From Microcaldota archaeon (lineage in GTDB: Archaea > Micrarchaeota > Micrarchaeia > Norongarragalinales > SBBD01): a stretch of 64,000 nucleotides of DNA. The translations under genes were made by a program, and so were the position numbers. This document shows, one piece after another, positions 34,438-42,642 of this stretch (positions are counted from its first letter, which is position 1; every line of letters starts with the position of its first letter). The notes under the pieces are model-generated. The model was given only the letters and a program-made list of their open reading frames with translations. It was not told the DNA's origin and did no database searches. The stretch covers positions 1 through 64,000 of the forward strand of contig JAHJQN010000008.1 in the NCBI GenBank assembly GCA_018819225.1. The letters run 5' to 3'.

Positions 34438-35487
34438 CTATTCAAGAATACCGGTGCCGCGCTTCCGTGCGACATAAATATCCGCGTCCAGCATTTCCCC
34501 TTCTTTGAAAAAGTGATGCACAAAGTAAATATTGCCTTGCGCATCCAACGAAGGTTCTGCAGCAAACTGGGAAAGAATGAGCTCCGGATCCGACCACGAA
34601 CCGTTCACAAAAAGAGAGCGGTAAATAGAGGGCGCTCCCAAACGACGACGCGTAAACCACAATTCCTTTCCATCCTCGGAAAGAAAAGGCCAGCCCTCCA
34701 CTTCCACCGTATTCAAAGCAGTCAATTCCTCGGGCTCCTGCCACACCCCATTCAACAAACGGGACGAGTACAAATCATAACCGCCCTTACCACGGTTTCG
34801 AGGCGAATGGAAATACAACGTCTGGCCATCCGAAGAAAGATGCATTTCCCCAAGCTCGAAATGCTCGTTCAAACGCGGTCCGACATTCTCCCAAAGACCC
34901 CATTCTCCTTCAATGAATCGAGCCGTATACATGTCGACCTCGCGGTAGTTCCCAATACGCGCAGAACAAAACCACATCGTGTCCCCGTGAACGTAAGGAC
35001 AGCCATCCAACGACGCGTTATCCGGAAAATGCAAGAAAATACGCTGGGGGTCCTGCCATTCTCCTCCAGCATTGCGAGAAACATAGATGCCGGTCGCACC
35101 ATCCGTTAACTGTTGATGAGGAGGAACTGCGGGATCCGGAGTAAACCAAAAGTATAAAGTCTGGCCATCCGAAGTCACGAAAGCAGAATCTTCTGCTCCC
35201 GCCGTATTGATCACTGAAGAGAGAGGCTCGGGAGGCAGCCAACCCCCCGAATGAAGCAACGGAGGGTATTCATCGGTATCCGGAGACATCTTAATCGCGG
35301 AAGAAGGAATGGATTTCAGGCGCGGCACCACAAAATGCGAGGGAATAGGCGCGGGAGTCGGCGTGGGATCAATGAAAGGACGCGAAGGCGTAGGAGTCGA
35401 AGCGTACATGTTCCGTGCTTCCTCGAGCTGCGTGCAACCCGAAAGTAAAAGGGACGCAATGACCAACAAGCCAACCAAAAGACGCAT
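34438..35487 (-). CDS. lipoprotein with PD40/WD40-like beta-propeller repeats
   Basis: A 349-residue protein. The N-terminus is a signal peptide with a lipobox LLSGC (Cys18), followed by a Thr/Pro linker (TPTPSRPFIDPTPTP). The rest is a repeated beta-propeller of PD40 type: SDGQTLYFWFT, SSDGQTLYFHSP and SEDGKELWFTRR mark individual blades. This kind of propeller often binds glycans or proteins outside the membrane. No enzymatic motif is seen. Confidence 0.85.
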   Translation of the reverse strand: MRLLVGLLVIASLLLSGCTQLEEARNMYASTPTPSRPFIDPTPTPAPIPSHFVVPRLKSIPSSAIKMSPDTDEYPPLLHSGGWLPPEPLSSVINTAGAEDSAFVTSDGQTLYFWFTPDPAVPPHQQLTDGATGIYVSRNAGGEWQDPQRIFLHFPDNASLDGCPYVHGDTMWFCSARIGNYREVDMYTARFIEGEWGLWENVGPRLNEHFELGEMHLSSDGQTLYFHSPRNRGKGGYDLYSSRLLNGVWQEPEELTALNTVEVEGWPFLSEDGKELWFTRRRLGAPSIYRSLFVNGSWSDPELILSQFAAEPSLDAQGNIYFVHHFFKEGEMLDADIYVARKRGTGILE

Positions 35488-35515
35488 AAGAAAAAAAATA
35501 ACTCATCAAATAATA

Positions 35516-35533
35516 AGCCTCCGGCGGGACTCG
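35516..35533. repeat. tRNA-3'-end-like direct repeat, left copy
   Basis: AGCCTCCGGCGGGACTCG. It matches 17 of 18 bases of the copy at 37412-37429. The sequence looks like the T-arm and acceptor end of a tRNA, a common integration site. The two copies flank the AT-rich membrane gene. Confidence 0.6.
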
Positions 35534-35598
35534 GCCAAAAGGTGCAAAGCCCTCAGGTCACAATAGATAGTAACTAACATACGCATTGAAAGATTTTT

Positions 35599-37317
35599 CT
35601 AATTGAATTCCACATTACGGTTTTTGATTAATACTCTATTTACTTTGTACAAACGCCATTGGGATCCTATATCTTTGATAGGTTCAAGATTTACATGATA
35701 TGATTCGGGATTCTTGTACTGGAAATATACTTCCGCATGTTCTTCGAACGTATTACTTTTTCCAAGGTAATATTTTCCACAGCTAAAATCGTTCTCAAAA
35801 TGATACCCGTTGTACGGATTAACGATTCGACCACCTTCCTTGAGCATTTCGTGAGTTAACAATCCATCTATATAAACTTCTTTCGAAAGAAATATCCAAT
35901 CGTTATGGGTTTCTGCAATAACCTTATTTGCTATTTGATTCTTCTCCTCCGAATATGCAGGAATTTCTTGGGGAAAACTATTCATCATTATCGTAAATAT
36001 AAGCAAGCTGCCAAATAGGGATATCCCCGCAATAAATTTTGTTTTATTTAGGGAATTTGAAGTGAAAAATAAGTATATTGAGGTAACTACTACTGTAACG
36101 GCGAGAAATACGGTGCCTATTGATGGAAAAAGCTGGAGGCTGAAAATAAACATTACTGCAGCAAATTCAATTACCGCAAATGCGAATATGAACGAAATCG
36201 CGAAATCATGTTCTTTCTTTTTTATTAATGAATCCAGTCCACTAACCGCAAGTAAAATAAGGAATAGGTTCAACATGATGATTGCTCTCTCCATATCTGG
36301 GAAAAATCCCGTTAAACCAAAAGTCAGAATGATATCGTTTAGAATGTTTCCATATTCTTGAGAGTAAATGAGGAAAAAGAACATAGACAATACTGCCCAA
36401 TGCCATCTTAATGCGGTTACTCCAACAACTGCTAACGCCAAGATAATAAGACCTAAAGAAATGTATTCGGGACTTAATGGTCCGGGAACGTGGTGAACAA
36501 CTAATTCATATGGGTTGATTGTGCGTTCAACGACTTCAAGTACGGGTACTGCTCCCCTATGAACATTATTTCTAATCATTTCAATTTGATATATAAAAAT
36601 AGAGGCAATTTTCCATCCAATAATAATTAAAAATGAAATACTCAGCCCAATTATAGCTTTTAGATTTAGTGTTTTTCTTTTTCTAAAGTAAGAAAATCCC
36701 ATAATTATGAATGCGACAAATATACCCCAATAAATTGCGTACCAAGCTCCTGCAAGTCCTATAAGTCCTAATATCGTACCCGCTTTTATTCCCTCTTTCC
36801 AACTATTTTTTTCAATGCTTCTTGATAAAAAGTGCAGGAATAAGGGTAGCAATGCATACGCTGCAAACATGTCCATTGGCCCCCAACTAAGGAGCCATAA
36901 CGCGATGCCTGAACTTGAGTAAGTCAAAGATCCAAACAATCGAATATATTTATCTGAACTGAACGTTTTACTTAAAATCCAGAAAGATATCGCGGATAAG
37001 GCGACGTGAAACAATATGAATAATCGGTACGCGATTGATTCTGAAAATAGATTAAATATAATGAAAATAGGCGGATACCATATGCCAGATAGTGGTGAAA
37101 TGTATTCGGGATAGTTTCCGCAGTATATTTGATCATTATATATTGGCAGTTCACCCTGTCTTAGTTGTTGGATGTCGTGCTGTATCCAATTTAGGTAGGG
37201 ATATAGGTCGCCTCCTCCGAATGGAAGTGTATTCCAATCTGTAAGGAGGATTCCTGAATATGCGATGGTAAGAAATAGAAAAGTGAATATTATTAGTAAA
37301 TACGTTTTCTTATTCAA
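35599..37317 (-). CDS. large polytopic membrane protein, GT-C/YfhO-like
   Basis: A 572-residue protein with about twelve membrane helices. After the first helix comes a conserved-looking acidic loop (GGGDLYPYLNWIQHD), in the position of the catalytic Asp loop of GT-C glycosyltransferases and YfhO-like proteins that use polyprenyl-linked sugars. A second loop carries GNYPEYISPLSGIWYPP. A C-terminal extracytoplasmic domain of about 120 residues follows the last helix. It is clearly more AT-rich than its neighbours and lies between two tRNA-like repeats, which suggests recent transfer. The glycosyltransferase role is inference. Confidence 0.7.
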   Translation of the reverse strand: MNKKTYLLIIFTFLFLTIAYSGILLTDWNTLPFGGGDLYPYLNWIQHDIQQLRQGELPIYNDQIYCGNYPEYISPLSGIWYPPIFIIFNLFSESIAYRLFILFHVALSAISFWILSKTFSSDKYIRLFGSLTYSSSGIALWLLSWGPMDMFAAYALLPLFLHFLSRSIEKNSWKEGIKAGTILGLIGLAGAWYAIYWGIFVAFIIMGFSYFRKRKTLNLKAIIGLSISFLIIIGWKIASIFIYQIEMIRNNVHRGAVPVLEVVERTINPYELVVHHVPGPLSPEYISLGLIILALAVVGVTALRWHWAVLSMFFFLIYSQEYGNILNDIILTFGLTGFFPDMERAIIMLNLFLILLAVSGLDSLIKKKEHDFAISFIFAFAVIEFAAVMFIFSLQLFPSIGTVFLAVTVVVTSIYLFFTSNSLNKTKFIAGISLFGSLLIFTIMMNSFPQEIPAYSEEKNQIANKVIAETHNDWIFLSKEVYIDGLLTHEMLKEGGRIVNPYNGYHFENDFSCGKYYLGKSNTFEEHAEVYFQYKNPESYHVNLEPIKDIGSQWRLYKVNRVLIKNRNVEFN

Positions 37318-37411
37318 TGCCTTTCCCTTACGTTCTTTAATTTTAACTATTTCGTATATGGATCAGGTTGGAATATTATAAAAAGGGATTCTTATCCTGG
37401 AAAATTAAAGG

Positions 37412-37429
37412 AGCCTCCGGCGGGAATCG
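37412..37429. repeat. tRNA-3'-end-like direct repeat, right copy
   Basis: AGCCTCCGGCGGGAATCG, the second copy of the repeat at 35516-35533. On the minus strand it is the closing arm of a longer hairpin (37413-37468). Confidence 0.6.
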
Positions 37430-37468
37430 TACCTTAGCATAACCGCACGATATAACAAGCAACCGGAG
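37413..37468 (-). other. two-stem RNA-like structure after the second ftsZ
   Basis: On the minus strand CCTCCGG (about 37463-37469) pairs with CCGGAGG (about 37414-37420). Inside, TCGTGC pairs with GTACGA around a 12-base loop. The outline (acceptor-like stem, TACGATT T-loop-like sequence) recalls a shrunken tRNA, but it is about 15 bases too short for one. It lies downstream of ftsZ in the direction of transcription. It may be a tRNA remnant or a structured 3' end. Confidence 0.4.
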
Positions 37469-37569
37469 GATACTCTAAAAGGGAAAAAGAATAAGGAAAA
37501 GAGTAATGGTGATAATAAAAAGACGGAGGGAAAAATAAGAAAAGAAGAAAAAAAAGAAAAAAAGAGAGC

Positions 37570-38649
37570 TCAGAAGCGCATGCGCTCGAGCTCCATGGCG
37601 GTTTCTCGCTTGGCCGACTTTTGCGGTTTCGTGCGACCCATCACGTGCGGAGACGATACGCCCGTGACCACAGCCGTCACCACCATTCGATCGCCCAACT
37701 CCGGATTAATGCGCGCGCCCCATTTCACGTACGCATTATTGTCGAACGCTTCCGTAATCCCTTCGCCGACCTTCACCGCCTCCCCGAGAGACAGTTGAGG
37801 CCCTCCGTGAATCAAGATTAACGCGCCCTTCGCGCCCGTATAATCCACTTCCAACAAGGGATGCTCCAACGTGCTCTTCACGGCTTGCTCCACGCGATTC
37901 GAGCCCGACGCTTCACCAATTGAAATCACGGAACTACCCGCATTACCCATAATCATGCGCAAGTCCGCGAAATCGATGTTCATCAACGAAGGCAGCATCA
38001 CCGTATCCGAAATGCCTTTGACCGCACGCGCCACTAATTGATCTGCAACGGCAAACGCCTGGTTCATCGGAAGATTCGGGACATAGCTAACCAATCGGTT
38101 ATTATCAATCAAAACCATGGAATCGCACTTCTCACGCAACGCCTCCATGCCCCAATCCGCCTTATCCAAACGCGCTCGCTCCAACGCGAACGGATACGTC
38201 ACCATAGCAACGGTAATGGCCCCCTGCTCCTTCGCAATCTCGGCAACCACTGGTGCAGCACCAGTACCCGTTCCACCACCCATACCCGCGGTAATGAAAA
38301 CGAGTTCCGCCTCACCAATAACTTCCTTCAGCTTCTCACGCGATTGCTCGGCCGCCTTCAGTCCCACTTCAGGAAATCCGCCTGCGCCTAAACCGCGCGT
38401 CATCGCCGCGCCCATCAACAACTTTCGATCGGCTTCGCAAAGCATCAAATGCTTCTTATCCGTATTCAACGCAATCGTTTCCGCGCTCTTAATGCCCATT
38501 TTCTTAAGCCGCGTGACACAATTCGTGCCTGCTCCTCCTACTCCAATGACTTTCACACGAATATCGCTTGGAGTCCAGTTCTTTGCAGCCTCTTCGGGAG
38601 TCTGCTGTCCGGCGCTGTGCTTAAGCGCGTCTGCAATCAAGGTGTCCAT
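37570..38649 (-). CDS. ftsZ: cell division protein FtsZ (second of tandem pair)
   Basis: A 359-residue tubulin-like GTPase that builds the division ring. The GTP-binding motif AGMGGGTGTGAAP is at about residues 120-132, the first glycine loop VIGVGGAGTNCV at about 35-46, and the T7 synergy loop NIDFADLRMIM at about 223-233, so it should polymerise and hydrolyse GTP. The N-terminal 30 residues differ from the first FtsZ, and the C-terminal tail is short and charged, without an obvious ZipA/SepF-type peptide. It is the downstream member of two ftsZ genes; a hairpin with a T tract and 124 bases separate them. Confidence 0.95.
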   Translation of the reverse strand: MDTLIADALKHSAGQQTPEEAAKNWTPSDIRVKVIGVGGAGTNCVTRLKKMGIKSAETIALNTDKKHLMLCEADRKLLMGAAMTRGLGAGGFPEVGLKAAEQSREKLKEVIGEAELVFITAGMGGGTGTGAAPVVAEIAKEQGAITVAMVTYPFALERARLDKADWGMEALREKCDSMVLIDNNRLVSYVPNLPMNQAFAVADQLVARAVKGISDTVMLPSLMNIDFADLRMIMGNAGSSVISIGEASGSNRVEQAVKSTLEHPLLEVDYTGAKGALILIHGGPQLSLGEAVKVGEGITEAFDNNAYVKWGARINPELGDRMVVTAVVTGVSSPHVMGRTKPQKSAKRETAMELERMRF

Positions 38650-38691
38650 ATCGTCTCATCTCGGGGGGGGTTTACACTCGAGGGGACCTAG

Positions 38692-38718
38692 AAAAAACAA
38701 CTGCTGCCTTAAGGCTGC
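38692..38718 (-). terminator. hairpin and T tract between the two ftsZ genes
   Basis: GCCTTAAGGC with partly paired flanks (38703-38718), followed on the minus strand by TTTTTT (38692-38697). It is placed to end transcripts from the upstream ftsZ, so the second may have its own promoter or be expressed by read-through. Confidence 0.45.
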
Positions 38719-38773
38719 TCTTGCCATTCACGATCCTCTGCGGGGTGGGTGGTTATTACGACGAAAGCGAGCT

Positions 38774-39838
38774 TCAGCCAATAATCTCGATATCGTAGCC
38801 CTTCTCTTTTACAGGCTCTTTATCGAAATGATGGACTTTCCCCACGATTTGAGGTGAAGTCACTCCCGTAATAATCGCAACAATTTCCAGGCGGCCGGCG
38901 TAGTCCTCCACTAGTCGCGCGCCCCACTTGACGCTTGCCCGCGGGTCCATTTGCTCCGTCAGCATCTCGCCCGCGCGAATCGCTTCTCCCAACGTGAGAT
39001 CGCCACCGCCCGCGATGTGGATTAACGCGCCCTTCGCGCCCACAAAATCAACATCCAGCAAACGGTTCTTCAATACTCCGTTAACGGCTTCATCCACCTT
39101 GTTCGCGCCCTTACCACTTCCAACAGCAATCATTCCAACGTCTCCCTGGCCCATGATCGCTCGAACGTCCGCAAAGTCAATGTTCACCAAAGAAGGCTGC
39201 GTTATCGTGAACACGAGTCCTCCGATCGCCTTCGCCAGAATTTCATCCGCGACCAAAAACGCTTGGTTCATCGGAAGATTCGGCACGATTTGAACCAGGC
39301 GGTTGTTATCCAAAATAATGACCGAATCAGAAACGTTCCTCAAGTTCTCGATTCCGGTATCCGCTTTCTTTACGCGAGCGCGTTCCAACGCAAACGGATA
39401 GGAGACCATGGATACGACGATGGCACCCATGCCCTTAGCAATTTCAGCAAAAACCGGGGCCGCACCGGTTCCCGTGCCGCCACCCATTCCAGCGCAAATG
39501 AAAACCAAATGAGCGCCCTCCAACTTCTTTTCAATGGCCGCACGATCCACTTCCGCGCACTTCGCACCCACTTCCGGATAGCCTCCGGCACCCAATCCTT
39601 TCGTGACCGATTTGCCAATCAACATTTTAGAAATGCCTTCCTCCATAATGTTCAAGTGCTGACGGTCCGTGTTAGCCGCAACCAACTCCGCGCCTTGAAC
39701 GCCCAAGCGCTTCAAGCGGTTCACCGTATTGTTCCCGCTTCCCCCGATTCCAATGACGGCAATTTTAATGCCATCGAAGTCATTCGAAGTCTGCTGCGTG
39801 CTTCTGGTTTGCAGAGCCGATTTGATGATGCTCTCCAT
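38774..39838 (-). CDS. ftsZ: cell division protein FtsZ (first of tandem pair)
   Basis: A 354-residue FtsZ from the ATG at 39838, chosen because GGAGGCGA lies just upstream; the frame is open to 39886 but that part looks untranslated. Key motifs: VIGIGGSGNNTVNR, AGMGGGTGTGAAP and NIDFADVRAIMGQGD. Archaea commonly have two FtsZ families, one for ring assembly and one for constriction. The start MESIIKSALQ recalls FtsZ1, but I cannot assign the pair reliably without a tree. It is transcribed first of the two genes. Confidence 0.95.
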   Translation of the reverse strand: MESIIKSALQTRSTQQTSNDFDGIKIAVIGIGGSGNNTVNRLKRLGVQGAELVAANTDRQHLNIMEEGISKMLIGKSVTKGLGAGGYPEVGAKCAEVDRAAIEKKLEGAHLVFICAGMGGGTGTGAAPVFAEIAKGMGAIVVSMVSYPFALERARVKKADTGIENLRNVSDSVIILDNNRLVQIVPNLPMNQAFLVADEILAKAIGGLVFTITQPSLVNIDFADVRAIMGQGDVGMIAVGSGKGANKVDEAVNGVLKNRLLDVDFVGAKGALIHIAGGGDLTLGEAIRAGEMLTEQMDPRASVKWGARLVEDYAGRLEIVAIITGVTSPQIVGKVHHFDKEPVKEKGYDIEIIG

Positions 39839-40032
39839 GTGATTTCGCCTCCGGTTGGTGGTTCTAATCAAGCGTATGTTTAACAAAACAGCCTCAGCTA
39901 TATAAATTTTTCGGCGATTTCAGCCAGAAACGGGCTGGAAAACCCCTAATCCGAACCGCAGCACCCTGAAAATCGCTCCAGCGCACAGAAAAAGGTCCCG
40001 AATGGGGTAAAAGAAGGCCGCTCAATGCTCCA

Positions 40033-41280
40033 TCAATTCTGCTTTACGATGCGGGGTTTCGCCTTGGACCCCCCATTTTTCGGCGCCGCATGCGAATCCT
40101 CGGCCTCATTCGAGCGCGCCGCGAAAATACCCGCCGTTGCAATCACGTTCGTTATCAAAATGATCAGCAACGCCGATTGCGCAAAATGCTGGATGTCCAA
40201 ACCGAATGTCAACGGATACGACGCAAGAACCGCCGCGGCGAGACCGCGCGGCATCATCGTCGTCAGCAACACCTTATGATCCTGCAGCTGCGGATTCATG
40301 CGCGAAATAATTTCCACTCCGATATAACGAGCGACAATAATTCCGACCAACGAAACCACGGCAATCAAAATCACGGCCGTATCGAGGGAAAACAAGTTGA
40401 AGAGCGTTCCCAAATACACGAAGAAAAAAGTGCGGACAAAAAACGTGATCTCCAACTGAAACTCGCGAAACGTTTTATCAATATGGAAATTCGCGTCCAT
40501 CTGCATGCGCTTCGCGACGGCTTGCGCATTCCCGATCACCAAGCCGAAAACCAGTACCGCAATGGCTCCGCTCGCCTGGACGGCTTCCACTAACGAATAC
40601 AAGAGGAACACGATCGCAAGAGAAAGCAAATACCCGTACGGCTTCTGGTAAAAATTGCGTAGAATGCCGACCCAAATCATGCCGACAATCAAGCCCACCA
40701 TCGCCGCAATCGAAAACGCGCCCAACAACGCATTACCAGCCGAAGAAAGATTGACCGCACTATTCACAATCAAACCCACCAACGTCACGGACACCACGAT
40801 ACAGAGCGCATCCGTCAAAGCCGATTCTAACGTCAGCAATGTTTTGACGCTCTCCGAAGTTTTAACGCGCGAAATCACCGTCAGCACGATCGATGACGAG
40901 GTACCGCCGATGACGGCTCCGAACAAGAGCCCGTAAGAAAACGGCCAGCCAAACGCAACCGTCATGGCAATTCCGACGGTAAAAATCGTGAAAATGAATG
41001 CGATGAAGGTGAACAAGGTCGCGTCCGACAACTCATTCAGTACCCTAAAGAAATTCAGATTGATGCCGCCATCGAATAACAGAATGATGAGCGCAATGGT
41101 TCCCACAAACGGTACGGCAGAAGAAAAGAGCGCGAGATCCACGAGATTCAAACCCGGGCCGATCACGATCCCGATGAACATGAGAATGAGCACGTCCGAA
41201 ATACCCGTGCGTTCAAACAAAATCGACGCAAAGAACCCGACGAGTATGATGACGCCTATCAGCATGAACTGTTCCAGCAT
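40033..41280 (-). CDS. Na+(K+)/H+ antiporter, CPA family
   Basis: A 415-residue protein with about twelve membrane helices. The LLFDGGINLNF segment near residue 70 and the TLESALTDALCIV segment near 150 match the conserved regions of CPA1/CPA2 exchangers; in the latter the ALTDA acidic residue is the likely ion site. The C-terminal 30 residues are polar and Lys-rich with no TrkA-N or other regulatory domain. It probably exchanges sodium or potassium for protons. Single gene, next to a second cation exchanger gene in the same orientation. Confidence 0.9.
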   Translation of the reverse strand: MLEQFMLIGVIILVGFFASILFERTGISDVLILMFIGIVIGPGLNLVDLALFSSAVPFVGTIALIILLFDGGINLNFFRVLNELSDATLFTFIAFIFTIFTVGIAMTVAFGWPFSYGLLFGAVIGGTSSSIVLTVISRVKTSESVKTLLTLESALTDALCIVVSVTLVGLIVNSAVNLSSAGNALLGAFSIAAMVGLIVGMIWVGILRNFYQKPYGYLLSLAIVFLLYSLVEAVQASGAIAVLVFGLVIGNAQAVAKRMQMDANFHIDKTFREFQLEITFFVRTFFFVYLGTLFNLFSLDTAVILIAVVSLVGIIVARYIGVEIISRMNPQLQDHKVLLTTMMPRGLAAAVLASYPLTFGLDIQHFAQSALLIILITNVIATAGIFAARSNEAEDSHAAPKNGGSKAKPRIVKQN

Positions 41281-41344
41281 AACGATCCCTTCGATCTCGA
41301 AACATTAAACCTGCAAACATTTAAAGCCTTTAGAAACGGGGGGT

Positions 41345-42298
41345 TTATCCGAACGGCATCCCGAACAAAGACGGGAACTCCAAGAACGTTTCCACGAGCA
41401 AGAATAGGCCGTATGCCACCAACAACATGAGCGCATGTTTCCGCTGAATCGTGACGTGACGACGCACGAAATACAACAGCAACGCGTTTATGGCGAACGC
41501 AAACACGATCAAACTGAAAAACGGGGTCAACTGAACCGCCAACGGATTAATGAGTGCCGCCAAACCCAATATCAACGTGAGATTCGTGAGCGCGCTCCCC
41601 AAAATGTTGCCGAGCGCCAAGGAAGAATGATGCGTGCGAATCGCCTGCAGGTTTACCGCCAGCTCAGGAACCGTCGTTCCCCACGCAATCACGGTGGCCC
41701 CAATAACCGATTTCGAAATGCTTAACATTCCCGCCAATAACACCGCCGAACGCACGACGAACTGCGCCGAAACCACTACGATCGCCAAACCCAACGAAAA
41801 CAAGAACGCGCTAAACACCGCGGAACGCGCGTCCACATGATGGCGGGAACTGGACGGCGAGCGTTTCTGCAGCGTCATGTAAGCGTACAGCAAGAAAATG
41901 CCGATTAAAATCAATCCGTAAAACGCGCTCAAGAAACCCGTCAACATAAACAAGGGGAGCAACGAGATAATGATCAGTAAAATGATGATGTCATTGACGT
42001 CCTGACGTCGAATCGTCACGGTTCCAACCAGCGCAGTTATACCAAGAACTAAAGCGACATCTGCAATGTTCGCGCCCAACACATTACCGACCGTAATGGC
42101 GACTTCGTCACTGAACGCGGAGGTTAACGCAATGGAAAGTTCCGGCAACGAAGTCGCAACCGAAAGCAAGAGAAATCCAACCGCGATTTCGGATAAATGA
42201 AAGAACGCGGCTAAACGTAAAGCGCTTTGAATCATCCACTCCGCCGCTTTCGCGAGCACGAGAACACTCAGAATCAGAATGAGCAACTGGTCAATCAT
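41345..42298 (-). CDS. sodium/calcium exchanger family protein (CaCA, YrbG-like)
   Basis: A 317-residue protein with ten to eleven membrane helices made of two homologous halves. The alpha repeats are present: LLLSVATSLPELSIALTSA with GNVLGANIADVALVLG, and VIAWGTTVPELAVNLQAI with GNILGSALTNLTLILG. The glutamates in the two PEL motifs bind the cation in this family. It exchanges Ca2+ or a related cation for Na+ or H+. It lies in the same direction as the CPA antiporter with 64 bases between them. Confidence 0.93.
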   Translation of the reverse strand: MIDQLLILILSVLVLAKAAEWMIQSALRLAAFFHLSEIAVGFLLLSVATSLPELSIALTSAFSDEVAITVGNVLGANIADVALVLGITALVGTVTIRRQDVNDIIILLIIISLLPLFMLTGFLSAFYGLILIGIFLLYAYMTLQKRSPSSSRHHVDARSAVFSAFLFSLGLAIVVVSAQFVVRSAVLLAGMLSISKSVIGATVIAWGTTVPELAVNLQAIRTHHSSLALGNILGSALTNLTLILGLAALINPLAVQLTPFFSLIVFAFAINALLLYFVRRHVTIQRKHALMLLVAYGLFLLVETFLEFPSLFGMPFG

Positions 42299-42470
42299 GC
42301 ATAAAGGAAAGTGAACGTCATTTTAATGCTTTCGAAACCCGTTCGCTAAAGGACCGCTCGCAAAAAAATCGGGAAAAGGAATATAAATCCGATCCGCGTT
42401 ACAGAAACGTTCCTCACAGAACACGCACTCGATTCACGCAATGGGTTGAATAGGCTTTCGAAGTGAACGC

Positions 42471-42593
42471 ATGAACAAGGCAGACTTTACTGTATTCATA
42501 TTGCTGATGACCATCATCATCACGCTCAAAGTGCACTGGATCTTGGGCATCACGTTCTTCCTCGCCAGCTACAGCTTCATCGCAAAGGAATAG
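42471..42593 (+). CDS. 40-residue single-helix or hairpin membrane protein
   Basis: The frame from the ATG at 42471 to the TAG at 42591 encodes MNKADFTVFILLMTIIITLK and then VHWILGITFFLASYSFIAKE, two hydrophobic stretches around a short polar turn. A TATA box (ATATAAATC, 42380-42388) predicts transcription from about 42412, so this is the first frame on the message that leads into polB. It is too short for routine gene calling. The hydrophobic pattern makes it likely to be real, but no homologue is known to me. Confidence 0.5.
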   Translation: MNKADFTVFILLMTIIITLKVHWILGITFFLASYSFIAKE

Positions 42594-42642
42594 CGTGATA
42601 ATTTCCGAACCCTTTTTATTCCTGCAACGCCTGCAAGCCTTC

